Of a stretch of 64,000 nucleotides of DNA, positions 34,001-47,526 are shown piece after piece; positions within the stretch are counted from its first letter, which is position 1, and the number at the start of each line of letters is the position of its first letter. Origin of the DNA: Euphorbia lathyris (Eukaryota > Streptophyta > Magnoliopsida > Malpighiales > Euphorbiaceae). The stretch spans positions 81,683,256-81,747,255 of the forward strand of contig NC_088911.1 of assembly GCF_963576675.1 (NCBI RefSeq), in the 5' to 3' direction. The translations under genes were made by a program, and so were the position numbers. The notes beneath the pieces are model-generated. The model was not told where the DNA came from. It saw only the letters and a program-made list of their open reading frames with translations, and made no database searches.

Positions 34001-37000
34001 AAAAAAGAATTATCATTTTTCTAAGAGCATGCCACATCATCAAAATCCCATCAAATCCAATTACCTTTTTTTTTCTTACGATTAAACTCTTCCAATTCAT
34101 ACCTTTTGTTCTATAATATCACTAACAATTTTTACATTTAAAAAAAATGTTCTGTTTGTAAGAGCATGCAACATCATCAAAATGGCATCTAAAATTCTCT
34201 TCTAATCTTCTTTCTGTTTCTGTTATTATATGTAATATAGATTTCATGATTTATATAATCTGTACTTATATGTTGTTTGATAGAAATAAAAATTAAGTGC
34301 TGAAAAAATATAAAATTAAATACTGAATTTTAAATACCGAATATAAACAATTAGTTGATAATACAAACACACGTGAATTACCTTAAAAAAATCACATTTA
34401 AATTAAATAAGTGCTTAATTTTTAATTTAAATGATTAGATGAGTTATCAAACAAGGTATTGGCCTAAAATTTCAATTGCGTTTAATAACCCTATGTTCTT
34501 ATCTAATTGATTCAATAACCTGTCCAGTTACATTCAATATCTCCATAATCTCGTCTAATTGCATTGAATAACCCAAAAATTCAACTGTCCCGTGAACTTT
34601 CAAAATTTCCTAATTAGTTGTCTATTTATCACATTCTTTTGATACGTGACGAGGGGTTGTTGTAGATGTGTACAATTACTGAATTTTTTTTTTACTGTAT
34701 TCGAGGAGTAATACACCAATCGGTCAAAATAATTGTACATACCACTTCATGGGAGATGATTTGTGTAAGGAAAAAAATGTACAGGTGACATTAATTGATT
34801 TGTTAGGTGTATTACTCCTAGAGTATTCTAAATTTTTTTCTTATTATTGAGTTAGTGTCGTGTTCGTGTCATATCAATTATCGAGTTGATATGAAATGAG
34901 TCAACTCTAACTCAACTCAAAAAAATTTGTGTTATAACTATATATTAACCAAATTGGGTTAGTAATTTTGTATTGTGCTTTCGGATCATATGTAATTTTA
35001 CTATGTGCATATGTTAATGATGTCATTTAAAAATATACTAGGATATAGTAATAGTTCTAAATAATTTATGTCGTTTTTGGATTAGCAGCTTAACTATGAC
35101 CATCCAAAAATCCGCTAATATATCATTTTAGTTCGTGTAATGTGTTTATAAGTCGCATGCAAAATATGGAAGGTTCAAGCCATTTTTACAATTAGTAATT
35201 GTAATTTTATTACGTTTACTAATAAAATGAAATATAAACACATTAGAGAATATGATAATAATTTTAAATATTCATGACATTTTTGAGTTAGCAGGTCAAC
35301 ACCAATTCAACCCTAAAATTTATGTATCACTTTTCTCTCAACTAAAAAATTACTCCTTACCTACTAAACTAAATTCAAACACTATAATTACATATCGAGT
35401 AATCGATCGCCTATAAATTTATCATTCCTAGGTTGTTATTGGTAAGATATATAGGAATAAAAGATAGAAATAAGGTTTAACTATGAAGTTTTAATTTTTT
35501 TTAAATGACTCGTCGATGAACAACGATTGTTTCATTAAGTTGAACCTCGGCTCATCTAATGTCCTGGTTCTGCCACGACTGCTATATAATAGAAAATTTG
35601 AATGAACTAACTTGACAATTATTAAACTGTCATATCAGATATTTCCAAACATATTAATTTGTCGATAAACTGAAGTAGTTTTGCACATTTTTGTGGTTAT
35701 TATTTCTAACTATATTAGTAACATAGTAAACATTTTAGACACTTTGACAAAAAAAAAGTGAGAGAGAGAGAGAGAGAGGTGGAATGGTTAAGAAGCAAAC
35801 AGAGAAGAGAATTTGACGAAGGGAAAATCAATCAGTGACAGGTCTCACTACATTGATAAACAGGCTGAAAGAGATTGGTGGAGATCGGCAACAAGACTTC
35901 ATCAGCAGCGGCAATCTGAGTGAGGCAACCGGAGTGACGGAAAATGGAGGAGGGAGATGGAGAACGTGTTTTGCCGTGAAAGAGAGTTTTTATTTGATGA
36001 GCTGTTATAAGTGAAGGACAGGTGTCAATTAGTATATGGAAGGTTCTTTTAGTGAGTTGGAGGACCAGGACCTTCCTATAAATTCCCCACCTAATATAGG
36101 ATCATTATATATGGTCAAACGGGGGGCAATCATAACTTGATACAGAGACTACATAATAACTATAAATCTAGCCATGCTTTTTGTCATTATATATGGTCAA
36201 ACGATGGGTAATCATGACTCGATATAAACGTATTAAATAGAAAAAAAAACTATGAGTTATGCTTAAATGTTAGAAGAGGAAAAAAGTATTTCATTGTGGT
36301 ATTAATACCAAACCACTTCAAAAAAAAAACTCTAATGTCATTTGCCTTTATAAAAAGGGACAAATATATGAATATCATAATTAAGTACAAAATTACAACT
36401 AAGTCATATCACTAAATTTAATTCTTAATATGTCATTATTCTCTCTATATATTATGATTTTATACCATAATTTAAAAATTATAGACTCAAATTCAGAAAT
36501 TATAAACCTTAGAAAATATATTCTAGACTTCTAATTTATAAACTCTAATCCTTAAAATATATTAAAAGTACTGATTTTACTAGTTTGATATAATCCAAAA
36601 TTATAACTTGTCATAGTTGTAAATAGTTTTTAAATTATGAATTTTCTGGGTAATTTTCCCTTATAAAAATGTCATTAACCACATTCAATTCACTCTTAAA
36701 CAAATTGATTTTTCCAATTTTTTTCTTCCTATTAACTCGTCCAACTCTTTTCTTAAAAAAAAACCCTTCCAAATCTTGTCTTTTGTTCTATAATATCACT
36801 AACAATTTTTACATTTAAAAAAATAATAACTAAAAATTTATAAAAAAAGAAGGGTTAAGATGCAAAAATACCCCTAACGTTTTGGGCCAGGAGCAATTTT
36901 ATCGCTGACGTCTAAAATGGTGCAATTTTACCCCTAATGTTGGAAGTCAAGAGCAATTTTACCCCTAACGTTGGAAGTCATGAGCAATTTTACCCCTAAC

Positions 37001-37427
37001 GTTAATAAATTGGGTCGATTTGAGAAATAATTCATCAAACTGTCTTCTCGCTCATGAATCTTGTTATCTACACTTCATATGTGTGTTATATTATCCGTAA
37101 CATATCACAAACATTCATTGGAATGTGAAAAAAATAAAAAAAATATACTATCTTTTTTGTACGGACTAGATAAATAAAAATTCTAAAAATGCACCGAATT
37201 TATAAATATTAATCTCAAATTCTATTATTAAATTATAAAAAATATGAAATCCTTTTTTTAGACGAATTATTATGCAATTGGTGCAGAATAATGAACAAAA
37301 ATATCTGTATTTTATAATAGTGTCTGAAATTGACCCAATTTATCAACGTTAGGGGTAAAATTGCACAATTTTAGAGGTTAGGGGTAAAATTGCTCCTAGC
37401 CCAAAACGTTAGGGATATTTTTGCACC
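33994..37427 (+). repeat. Array unit 3 (short, gene lost)
   Basis: The unit is 3434 bp with the same deletion junction as unit 2 (about 34649-34655) and the same private variants in spacer and MITE. Units 2 and 3 are therefore sister copies made by tandem duplication after the gene deletion. It holds no gene. Confidence 0.9.
34704..34819. repeat. Short hairpin element, unit 3
   Basis: Perfect 14-bp inverted arms, as in unit 2. Confidence 0.55.
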
Positions 37428-37434
37428 TTAACCC
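36852..37434. mobile_element. Inverted-repeat MITE, unit 3
   Basis: 583-bp copy, nearly identical to that of unit 2. Confidence 0.75.
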
Positions 37435-38347
37435 AAAAAAGAATTATCATTTTTCTAAGAGCATGCCACATCATCAAAATCCCATCAAATCCAATTACCT
37501 TTTTTTTTCTTACGATTAAACTCTTCCAATTCATACCTTTTGTTCTATAATATCACTAACAATTTTTACATTTAAAAAAAATGTTCTGTTTGTAAGAGCA
37601 TGCAACATCATCAAAATGGCATCTAAAATTCTCTTCTAATCTTCTTTCTGTTTCTGTTATTATATGTAATATAGATTTCATGATTTATATAATCTGTACT
37701 TATATGTTGTTTGATAGAAATAAAAATTAAGTGCTGAAAAAATATAAAATTAAATACTGAATTTTAAATACCGAATATAAACAATTAGTTGATAATACAA
37801 ACACACGTGAGTTACCTTAAAAAAATCACATTTAAATTAAATAAGTGCTTAATTTTTAATTTAAATGATTAGATGAGTTATCAAACAAGGTATTGGCCTA
37901 AAATTTCAATTGCGTTTAATAACCCTATGTTCTTATCTAATTGATTCAATAACATGTCCAGTTACATTCAATATCTCCATAATCTCATCTAATTGCATTG
38001 AATAACCCAAAAATTCAACTGTCCCGTGAACTTTCAAAATTTCCTAATTAGTTGTCTATTTATCACATTCTTTTGATACGTGACGAGCATTTTGAGACAT
38101 GACGGAGCGTGTCTTCCATTTTCAGCATGCAACAAATTTTATTAAGAATTATGAGGTTATTAGATACAATACGTGGGATCATTTGTAACTTTTAGAAATT
38201 CACATGTTGCCCCTATACTCCAAAACTTTCCCTCCACTCTGAACTTTTTATTTGATGAGTCATATCCTCTGCACATAATAATTAAGATACTATATTTGCC
38301 ATTTTATACAACTTAGCACATGACCTGTGTATGGTAACCAAATTAGC

Positions 38348-38354
38348 TATAAAT
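38348..38354 (+). promoter_or_regulatory. TATA box of zinc-finger gene copy 2
   Basis: TATAAAT, 75 bp before the chosen ATG, followed by a CT-rich leader. Confidence 0.65.
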
Positions 38355-38428
38355 TACACCCCTCTTCTCTCTTGCCCTCTCTTCAGATTATAAAAAAAAC
38401 ACAAATTCAATTTTCAAACCCTGAATCT

Positions 38429-38944
38429 ATGGCTGGATATAGGTGGAATTCCAACAATCTTCCTACAAGCACGTACGCCGGGGCTCCACAAATCGCCTGT
38501 CGAATTTGTAACCAGGTTTTTATGAGCACTGAAGCTTTTCTTCATCACATCGAAATTCACATGTCTACGGATCATGATGATTCTTCTGTTTCTGCCTCCA
38601 GAAGGATGCAGCAGCCACCACCGTCTCTTAATGCTTCCGGTGGTGGCTTGAGCCGTCTCTCCGGTCAAAGAAACAACTTCAGTTTTCCCATTCCAAATGT
38701 TTACAGTACTATGTTTAATCCGAATCCTAATCAGTTTATTCATCCCCGGACAGCCCCAGACATGTACTCTCCTTTTCCAACTGTGAGGAACAACTACGGG
38801 TTTGGGTCACAAAGTTTCCCTATCCCTTTTCAGGCTCCGAGGAAATTCACCAAGCCATTTCTTCAGCAGCTGGAGAAACCCTTGATCCCTATTTCTGATT
38901 CTGATTCTGAGTTTGAAGTGCTAGACTTGAACTTGAAGCTGTAG
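38429..38944 (+). CDS. C2H2 zinc-finger protein with C-terminal EAR motif, copy 2 (intact)
   Basis: 171 residues. One C2H2 finger is visible: Cys24, Cys27, His40, His44, spacing C-X2-C-X12-H-X3-H (CRICNQVF...HHIEIH). The plant QALGGH signature is absent. A Ser/Pro/Asn-rich middle follows, then a DSDSE stretch and the final LDLNLKL, which fits the DLNxL/LxLxL type of EAR repression motif. The likely role is a nuclear transcriptional repressor that recruits co-repressors; its target is unknown. Start choice: the ATG at 38429 is shared by all copies and lies 75 bp after the TATA box. An in-frame upstream ATG at 38327 is present only because of an indel in this copy and lies before the TATA box. 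No introns. Confidence 0.88.
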   Translation: MAGYRWNSNNLPTSTYAGAPQIACRICNQVFMSTEAFLHHIEIHMSTDHDDSSVSASRRMQQPPPSLNASGGGLSRLSGQRNNFSFPIPNVYSTMFNPNPNQFIHPRTAPDMYSPFPTVRNNYGFGSQSFPIPFQAPRKFTKPFLQQLEKPLIPISDSDSEFEVLDLNLKL

Positions 38945-39801
38945 AGCAGCATAAAGATTAGGGTTTTTTTCAGGACAATACCTAACCCTAGCTATGGCTA
39001 TGGTTAGGTTCGATGTATTTTTATTTCAATGAAACAATAAATATTATAATCAGAAAAAGAAAATATATGTAAGCCTTTTTTAAAACATTGCTTTTTTTTT
39101 CTTTCTGAGTTCACAGTTTTGTATGCTATGAATTCAATCTATTTTGTCTCCTTTAATTACCAATTTTTGTCATTTGATTATCAAATTAAATCTTGTTTTT
39201 TTTTTCAAAAATCTACCTAGTGAAGTAATTTAATTTATTGACATAAAGGCTAAATTTCACTTTAATATTTTATGAAAAGTATATAAATTTTATAAATTTA
39301 CTCCTAACCTTTTCAAGTAAAATCAATTTTAATCCTTTTTTTTCTTTTTTTTCAAAAAGCTACCTAGTGAAGTAATTTAATTTATTGACATAAAGGCTAA
39401 ATTCCTCTCTAATATTTTCTGAAAAGTACATATTTGACTCTAACATATGAAATTGTATAAATTTATTAGTAACCTTTTCAAGTAAAATCAATTTTAATTC
39501 TTTTTTTCTTTCAAAAATCTACCTAGTGAAGTAATTTAATTTATTGGGATAAAAGCGAAATTTGTTACGCGCATTTTCAGAAAAATATAGATTCGACTCT
39601 AACATATGAAATGGTATATATTTACTCCTAACTATTTTAAGCAAAATCAATGTTACTTGTCCAGGGGCAGAACTCCATAGGGGGATAGTCCTTGAAATTT
39701 GTTTCAAAATAATTTTCAAGCCCACTTTGTCAAAGAGTGAAAGACATGAAGAGGGGTTGTTGTAGATGTGACAATTATTGAATTTTTTTTTACTGTATTC
39801 C

Positions 39802-39916
39802 AGGAGTAATACACCAATCAGTCAAAATAATTGTACATACCACTTCATGAGAGATGATTTGTGTAAGGAAAAAAATGTACATGTGACATTAATTGATTTG
39901 TTAGGTGTATTACTCC
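39802..39916. repeat. Short hairpin element, unit 4
   Basis: 14-bp perfect inverted arms, as elsewhere in the array. Confidence 0.55.
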
Positions 39917-41904
39917 TAGAGTATTCTAAATTTTTATCTTATTATTGAGTTAGTGTCGTGTTCGTGTCATATCAATTATCGAGTTGATATGAAATGAGTC
40001 AACTCTAACTCAACTCAAAAAAATTTGTGTTATAACTATATATTAACCAAATTGGGTTAGTAATTTTGTATTGTGCTTTCGGTTCATATGTAATTTTACT
40101 ATGTACATATGTTAATGATGTCATTTAAAAATATACTAGGATATAGTAATAGTTCTAAATAATTTATATCGTTTTTGGATTAGCAGCTTAACTATGACCA
40201 TCCAAAAATCCGCTAATATATCATTTTAGTTCGTGTAATGTGTTTATAAGTCGCATGCAAAAATATGGAAGGTTCAAGCCATTTTTGCAATTAGTAATTG
40301 TAATTTTATTACGTTTACTAATTAAATGAAAGATAAACACATTAGAGAATATGATAATAATTTTAAATATTCATGACATTTTCGAGTTAGCAGGTCAACA
40401 CCAATTCAACCCTAAAATTTATGTATCACTTTTCTCTCAACTAAAAAATTACTCCTTACCTACTAAACTAAATTCAAACACTATAATTACATATCGAGTA
40501 ATCGATCGCCTATAAATTTATCATTCCTAGGTTGTTATTGGTAAGATATATAGGAATAAAAGATAGAAATAAGGTTTAACGATTGTTTCATTAAGTTGAA
40601 CCTCGGCTCATCTAATGTCCTGGTTCTGCCACTACTGCTATATAATAGAAAATTTGAATGAACTAACTTGAGAATTATTAAACTGTCATATCAGACACTT
40701 CCAAACATATTTATTTGTCGATAAACTGAAGTAGTTTTGCACATTTTTGTGGTTATTATTTCTAACTATATTAGTAACATAGTAAACATTTTAGACACTT
40801 TGACAAAAAAAAAGTGAGAGAGAGAGAGAGGTGGAATGGTTAAGAAGCAAACGGAGAAGAGAATTTGACGAAGGGAAAATCAATCAGTGACAGGTCTCAC
40901 TACACTGATAAATAGGCTGAAAGAGAATGGTGGAGATCGGCAACAAGACTTCATCAGCAGCGGTAATCTGAGTGAGGCAATCGGAGTGACGGAAAATGGA
41001 GGAGGGAAATGGAGAACGTGTTTTGCCGTGAAAGAGAGTTTTTATTTGATGAGCTGTTATAAGTGAACGACAGGTGTCAATTAGTATATGGAAGGTTCTT
41101 TTAGTGAGTTGGAGGACCAGGACCTTCCTATAAATTCTCCACCTAATATAGGATCATTATATATGGTCAAACGGGGGGCAATCATAACTTGATACAGAGA
41201 CTACATAATAACTATAAATCTAGCCATGCTTTTTGTGATTATATATGGTCAAACGATGGGTAATCATGACTCGATATAAACATATTAAATAGAAAAAAAA
41301 ACTATGAGTTATGCTTACATGTTAGAAGATGAAAAAAGTATTTCATTGTGGTATTAATACCAAACCACTTCAAAAAAAAAAACTCTAATGTCATTTGCCT
41401 TTATAAAAAGGGTCAAATATATGAATATCATAATTAAGTACAAAATTACAACTAAGTCATATCACTAAATTTAATTCTTAATATGTCATTATTCTCTTTA
41501 TATATTATGATTTTATATCATAATTTAAAAATTATAGACTCAAATTCAGAAATTATAAACCTTAGAAAATATATTCTAGACTTCTAATTTATAAACTCTA
41601 ATCCTTAAAATATATTAAAAGTACTGATTTTACTAGTTTGATATAATCCAAAATTATAACTTGTCATAGTTGTAAATAGTTTTTAAAATATGAATTTTAT
41701 GGGTAATTTTCCCTTATAAAAATGTCATTAACCACATTCAATTCACTCTTAAACAAATTGATTTTTCCAATTTTTTTCTTCCTATTAACTCTTCCAATTC
41801 TTTTCTTAAAAAAAAACCCTTCCAAATCTTGTCCTTTGTTCTATAATATCACTAACAATTTTTACATTTAAAAAAATAATAACTAAAAATTTATAAAAAA
41901 AGAA

Positions 41905-42484
41905 GGGTTAAGATGCAAAATACCCCTAACATTTTGGGCCAGGAGCAATTTTATCCCTGACGTCTAAAATGGTGCAATTTTACCCCTAACGTTGGAAGTC
42001 AAGAGCAATTTTACCCCTAACGTTGGAAGTCAGGAGCAATTTTACCCCTAACGTTAATAAATTGGGTCGATTTGAGAAATAATTCATCAAACTGTCTTCT
42101 TGCTCATGAATCTTGTTATCTACACTTCATATGTGTGTTATTTTATCAGTAACATATCACAAACATTCATTGGAATGTGAAAAAAATAAAAAAATATAGT
42201 GTCTTTTTTGTACGGATTAGATAAAAAAAAATTCTAAAAATCCACCGAATTTATAAATATTAATCTCAAATTCTATTATTAAATTATAAAAAATATGAAA
42301 TCATTTTTTAGACGAATTATTATGCAATTGGTGCAGAATAATGAACAAAAATATCTGTATTTTATAATAGTGTCTGAAATTGACCCAATTTATCAACGTT
42401 AGGGGTAAAATTGCACAATTTTAGACGTTAGGGGTAAAATTGCTCCTAGCCCAAAACGTTAGGGATATTTTTGCACCTTAACCC
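41905..42484. mobile_element. Inverted-repeat MITE, unit 4
   Basis: 580-bp copy with AAAAAAGAA before and after, and the same GGGTTAAG/CTTAACCC ends. Confidence 0.75.
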
Positions 42485-43400
42485 AAAAAAGAATTATCAT
42501 TTTTCTAAGAGCATGCCACATCATCAAAATCCCATCAAATCCAATTACCTTTTTTTTTCTTACGATTAAACTCTTCCAATTCATACCTTTTGTTCTATAA
42601 TATCACTAACAATTTTTACATTTAAAAAAAATGTTCTGTTTGTAAGAGCATGCAACATCATCAAAATGGCATCTAAAATTCTCTTCTAATCTTCTTTCTG
42701 TTTCTGTTATTATATGTAATATAGATTTCATGATTTATATAATCTGTACTTATATGTTGTTTGATAGAAATAAAAATTAAGTGCTGAAAAAATATAAAAT
42801 TATATACTGAATTTTAAATACTGAATATAAACAATTAGTTAATAATACAAACACACGTGAATTACCTTCAAAAAATCACATTTAAATTAAATAAGTGCTT
42901 AATTTTTAATTTAAATGATTAGATAAGTTATCAAACAAGGTATTGGCCTAAAATTTCAATTGCGTTTAATAACCCTATGTTCTTATCTAATTGATTCAAT
43001 AACCTGTCCAGTTACATTCAATATCTCCATAATCTCGTCTAATTGCATTGAATAACCCAAAAAATCAACTGTCCCGTGAACTTTCAAAATTTCCTAATTA
43101 GTTGTCTATTTATCACATTCTTTTGATACGTGACGAGCATTTTGAGACATGACGGAGCGTGTCTTCCATTTTCAGCATGCAACAAATTTTATTAAGAATT
43201 ATTATGAGGTTATTAGATACAATACGTGGGATCATTTGTAACTTTTAGAAATTCAGATGTTGCCCCTATACTGCAAAACTTTCCCTCCACTCTGAACTTT
43301 TTATTTGATGAGTCATATCCTCTGCACCTAATAATTAAGATACTATATTTGCCATTTTATACAACTTAGCACATGACATGTGTATGGTAACCAAATTAGC

Positions 43401-43407
43401 TATAAAT
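43401..43407 (+). promoter_or_regulatory. TATA box of zinc-finger gene copy 3
   Basis: TATAAAT in the same leader context as the other copies, 77 bp before the ATG. Confidence 0.65.
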
Positions 43408-43483
43408 TACACCCCTCTTCTCTCTTGCCCTCTCTTCAGATTATCAAAAAAAGACACAAATTCAATTTTCAAACCCTGAATCT

Positions 43484-43999
43484 ATGGCTGGATATGGGTG
43501 GAATTCCAACAATCTTCCTACAAGCACGTACGACGGCGCTCCACAAATCGCCTGTCGAATTTGTAACCAGGTTTTTGTGAGCACTGAAGCTTTTCTTCAT
43601 CACATCGAAATTCACATGTCTATGGATCATGATGGTTCTTCTGTTTCTGCCTCCAGAAGGATGCAGCAGCCACCACCGTCTCTTAATGCTTCCGGTGGTG
43701 GCTTGAGCCATCTCTCCGGTCAAAGAAACAACTTCAGTTTTCCCATTCCAAATGTTTACAGTACTATGTTTAATCCGAATCCTAATCAGTTTATTCATCC
43801 CCGGGCAGCCCCAGACATGTACTCTCATTTTCCAACTGTGAGGAACAACTACGGGTTTGGGTCACAAAGTTTCCCTATCCCTTTTCAGGCTCCGAGGAAA
43901 TTCACCAAGCCATTTCTTCAGCAGCTGGAGAAACCCTTGATCCCTATTTCTGATTCTGATTCTGAGTTTGAAGTGGTAGACTTGAACTTGAAGCTGTAG
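43484..43999 (+). CDS. C2H2 zinc-finger protein with C-terminal EAR motif, copy 3 (intact)
   Basis: 171 residues, the same length as copy 2. The finger cysteines and histidines and the terminal DLNLKL are kept. Substitutions relative to copy 2 include Arg5 to Gly, Ala17 to Asp, Met32 to Val, Thr47 to Met, a Ser-His exchange in the SRLSGQ/SHLSGQ segment and Leu to Val just before DLNLKL. With copy 2 it is one of two potentially functional members of this array. The upstream out-of-frame ATG at 43380 precedes the TATA box and is not a start candidate. Confidence 0.88.
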   Translation: MAGYGWNSNNLPTSTYDGAPQIACRICNQVFVSTEAFLHHIEIHMSMDHDGSSVSASRRMQQPPPSLNASGGGLSHLSGQRNNFSFPIPNVYSTMFNPNPNQFIHPRAAPDMYSHFPTVRNNYGFGSQSFPIPFQAPRKFTKPFLQQLEKPLIPISDSDSEFEVVDLNLKL

Positions 44000-44846
44000 A
44001 GCAGCATAAAGATTAGGGTTTTTTTCAGGACAATACCTAACCCTAGCTATGGCTATGGTTAGGTTCGATGTATTTTTATTTCAATGAAACAATAAATATT
44101 ATAATCAGAAAAAGAAAATATATGTAAGCCTTTTTTAAAACATTGCTTTTTTTTTCTTTCTGAGTTCACAGTTTTGTATGCTATGAATTCAATCTATTTT
44201 GTCTCCTTTAATTACCAATTTTTGTCATTTGATTATCAAATTAAATCTTGTTTTTTTTTCAAAAATCTACCTAGTGAAGTAATTTAATTTATTGACATAA
44301 AGGCTAAATTTCACTTTAATATTTTATGAAAAGTATATAAATTTTATAAATTTACTCCTAACCTTTTCAAGTAAAATTATTTTTAATCCTTTTTTTTCAA
44401 AAAGCTACCTAGTGAAGTAATTTAATTTATTGACATAAAGGCTAAATTCCTCTCTAATATTTTCTGAAAAGTACATATTTGACTCTAACATATGAAATTG
44501 TATAAATTTATTAGTAACCTTTTCAAGCAAAATCAATTTTAATTCTTTTTTTCTTTCAAAAATCTACCTAGTGAAGTAATTTAATTTATTGGGATAAAAG
44601 CGAAATTTGTTACGCGCATTTTCAGAAAAATATAGATTCGACTCTAACATATGAAATGGTATATATTTACTCCTAACTATTTTAAGCAAAATGAATGTTA
44701 CTTGTCCAGGGGCAGAACTCCATAGGGGGATAGTCCTTGAAATTTGTTTCAAAATAATTTTCAAGCCCACTTTGTCAAAGAGTGAAAGACATGAAGAGGG
44801 GTTGTTGTAGATGTGACAATTATTGAACTTTTTTTTACTGTATTCC

Positions 44847-44962
44847 AGGAGTAATACACCAATCAGTCGAAATAATTGTACATACCACTTCATGGGAGAT
44901 GATTTGTGTAACGAAAAAAATGTACATGTGACATTAATTGATTTGTTAGGTGTATTACTCCT
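44847..44962. repeat. Short hairpin element, unit 5
   Basis: Inverted arms AGGAGTAATACACC and GGTGTATTACTCCT. Confidence 0.55.
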
Positions 44963-45589
44963 AGAGTATTTTAAATTTTTTTCTTATTATTGAGTTAGTA
45001 TCGTGTTCGTGTCATGTCAATTATCGAGTTGATATGAAATGAGTCAACTCTAACTCAACTCAAAAAAATTTGAGTTATAACTATATATTAACCAAATTGG
45101 GTTAGTAATTTTGTATTGTGCTTTCGGATCATATGTAATTTTACTATGTACATATGTTAATGATGTCATTTAAAAATATACTAGGATATAGTAATAGTTC
45201 TAAATAATTTATGTCGTTTTTGGATTAGCAGCTTAACTATGACCATCCAAAAATCCGCTAATATATCATTTTAGTTCGTGTAATGTGTTTATAAGTCGCA
45301 TGCAAAAATATGGAAGGTTCAAGCCATTTTTGCAATTAGTAATTGTAATTTTATTACGTTTACTAATTAAATGAAATATAAACACATTAGAGAATATGAT
45401 AATAATTTTAAATATTCATGACATTTTCGAGTTAGCAGGTCAACACCAATTCAACCCTAAAATTTATGTATCACTTTTCTCTCAACTAAAAAATTACTCC
45501 TTACCTACTAAACTAAATTCAAACACTATAATTACATATCGAGTAATCGATCGCCTATAAATTTATCATTCCTAGGTTGTTATTGGTAA

Positions 45590-45594
45590 GATAT
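45590..45594. repeat. Target-site duplication left of element C (GATAT)
   Basis: Matches 59841-59845. The uninterrupted site is visible in unit 4 near 40540-40560 (GGTAAGATATATAGG). Confidence 0.93.
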
Positions 45595-47508
45595 TGTTAG
45601 CGATATTTTGCGAATATGCTAATTTCAACCTTGTCACGTGTGGTTAGGGTGCGGGCGTGCCAGAGAAGATTACTTCTCAATTGAAATGGTTAAGTTTATG
45701 GAATATGCGCGCCAAAACTTGAATTCTAAACGAAACGATTGGCGAGGGACGCAAAGATTGAAAAAGTCCCTATTGGGTCTCTAGCGCCGTTATAGAAACT
45801 TTGCTAGATAAATTGTTTTATTTAAGCTAATGCGGGTAAATTAAAGACGAGAAAATAAAGGAATTTAGAGTGCGAAATTGACACGAAATTTGGTGAAAAA
45901 TCGGTATTTTATTGATGTAAATCAAGGTTTGAATACATGTGTTTGAGGTAAGCATAAAATTAAAAATGAATTACAATTGAAGAACTTCTATACTAAACAT
46001 ATAGCTAATTCAATTGAAATGGAAGAACAAATCAAATACAAGGAATTGAAATGCAATTAAAATAAATTGGAATTCAACAACAAACTCGGAGCCACAATAG
46101 CTATCTCGGATTGATGTTGAATTTTGGTGTCGGCTGGAAGTTCTTGGAGAGCTGCAACCGGTCGGGCCCGTACAGTATATGATCTTGGCAATAGCAAAAC
46201 GTTGGTAGGCAAATGGGGCAGATTTAAACTTTGACTTTGGGGAGCTTGGTTGGAGTGCTTAAGAATACGGAATTGGGCAAGTAAATAGTGTAAATTGAAC
46301 TTCGGGAGGTTAGGAACAACCTTATATAAGGGATCGAGGGCTAAAACGGATTCTAAATGGACGAAATCTGGCTTTGAAAACAACTAGTCGAATCTGGGAA
46401 ATTCTGGGCAGAATAGCTAAAATGATTTGGGGTGCAAAGATCAGCTTGTAGATAGAGTTTCTGGACACGGAATTGGGAAAGTAAATACACTAGATCGAAC
46501 TTCAGAACGTTAGAAACAACTTTGTCGAAGGGATCGAAAGCAAAAAATGACTTTAAATGGACAGAATTGAGCTTTGAAAAAGGATGGACGAATCTGGAAA
46601 ATTACTTTAGAAAGGAAATTCTAATTGAAAACTTGAGCAGAGTAACGGCTTAAAAACACTAATTTGAGTCGAGAAACTTGAAAAGAGGCTTTGGAACTTG
46701 AATTGAAGCTAAAGGAAGCTAAATGAGGGATTAAAACTAAGAAAAATGAAGAACGAAAAGAAGAACTTAGAAGAACTTGAAGAACTAGGAGCTAAGAGCT
46801 AAGAACTAAAAAGAGAGCATTGAGAGTAACCTTTAGAGAGGGGTTTTGTTGTGTGTTGAGTGTGTGTTTTAGTGTAGGGGAGGGGGTCTATTTATAGTTT
46901 TTTTAAGTGGCGTTTTGGTAATTATTTAGTGGTATTAGGGTATTTTGGTCTTTTCATCATCAACTAACTCAACTAACTCCAACTAACTCTAACCAACTAA
47001 CTTAACTTCCGCAACTGCCGTTGACTGCTTCCGGAAGAGACGATACGCCCCGCGTATGTCCTACTACGCCCTCCGTGTTGTGGCTCCTAGGCCTTGTGCG
47101 TTTCATTGATGATTTTTACGCGTGGCGTCTCTGGTGTCACGTCCCGCGTAAAGGAGTACGCCATGCGTATTGGCGGATACGCCCTACGTATCCGTGCTTC
47201 TGATCTTGGAACACTCTGCGGATGCATCTTACGCATGACGTATTGGCAAGTACGTCCCGCGTAAGAAAGTACGCCTCGCGTAAAGTGAAGGACGCGCTGT
47301 GTATTTGAGTTTCTGACGTTTGATTTCTCCGGACGCCTTGTTTACGTGCTGCGTATGGAGGACACGCCCCGCGTGGTGCCGGACTCTCTCATGGGTTGAA
47401 GGTTAGTTTACACGTGTATTATTTTCTAGAAAATATAAACTATATCCTAAAAACATAACCCAAGCATTTTATATACATAAAAATAATTATTTTATTTTTG
47501 GGCCAACA
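45595..47508 (-). repeat. 3' LTR of element C
   Basis: 1914 bp, from TGTTAGCG to GGGCCAACA on the plus strand. It contains the CGCG-rich block (about 47038-47380) and a TATA box at 46889-46896 (TATTTATA on plus). Very similar to the right LTR, with scattered changes. Confidence 0.95.
46889..46896 (-). promoter_or_regulatory. TATA box of the element C 3' LTR
   Basis: TATAAATA in element orientation, in the family context (C-rich run downstream). Confidence 0.65.
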
Positions 47509-47526
47509 ATTGCCCCCCTCTTTTGT
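47509..47526 (-). other. Polypurine tract of element C
   Basis: ATTGCCCCCCTCTTTTGT on the plus strand, directly inside the LTR; on the element strand a purine run just before the 3' LTR. Confidence 0.85.

Larger units (their letters stand above)
37428..42477 (+). repeat. Array unit 4 (full, uninterrupted)
   Basis: The unit is 5050 bp and is the only complete uninterrupted full-length unit. It holds spacer 37435-38347, gene copy 2, triple subrepeat, hairpin element, spacer with GA block, and MITE. A deletion of about 45 bp near 40578 (GGTTTAACGATTG) accounts for most of its shorter length. It provides the undisturbed sites used to read the B and C insertions. Confidence 0.9.

Noticed and set aside
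38327..38428. N-terminal extension of zinc-finger copy 2 from the ATG at 38327
   Set aside because: The ATG lies upstream of the TATA box and is in frame only through an indel in this copy; other copies have it out of frame.
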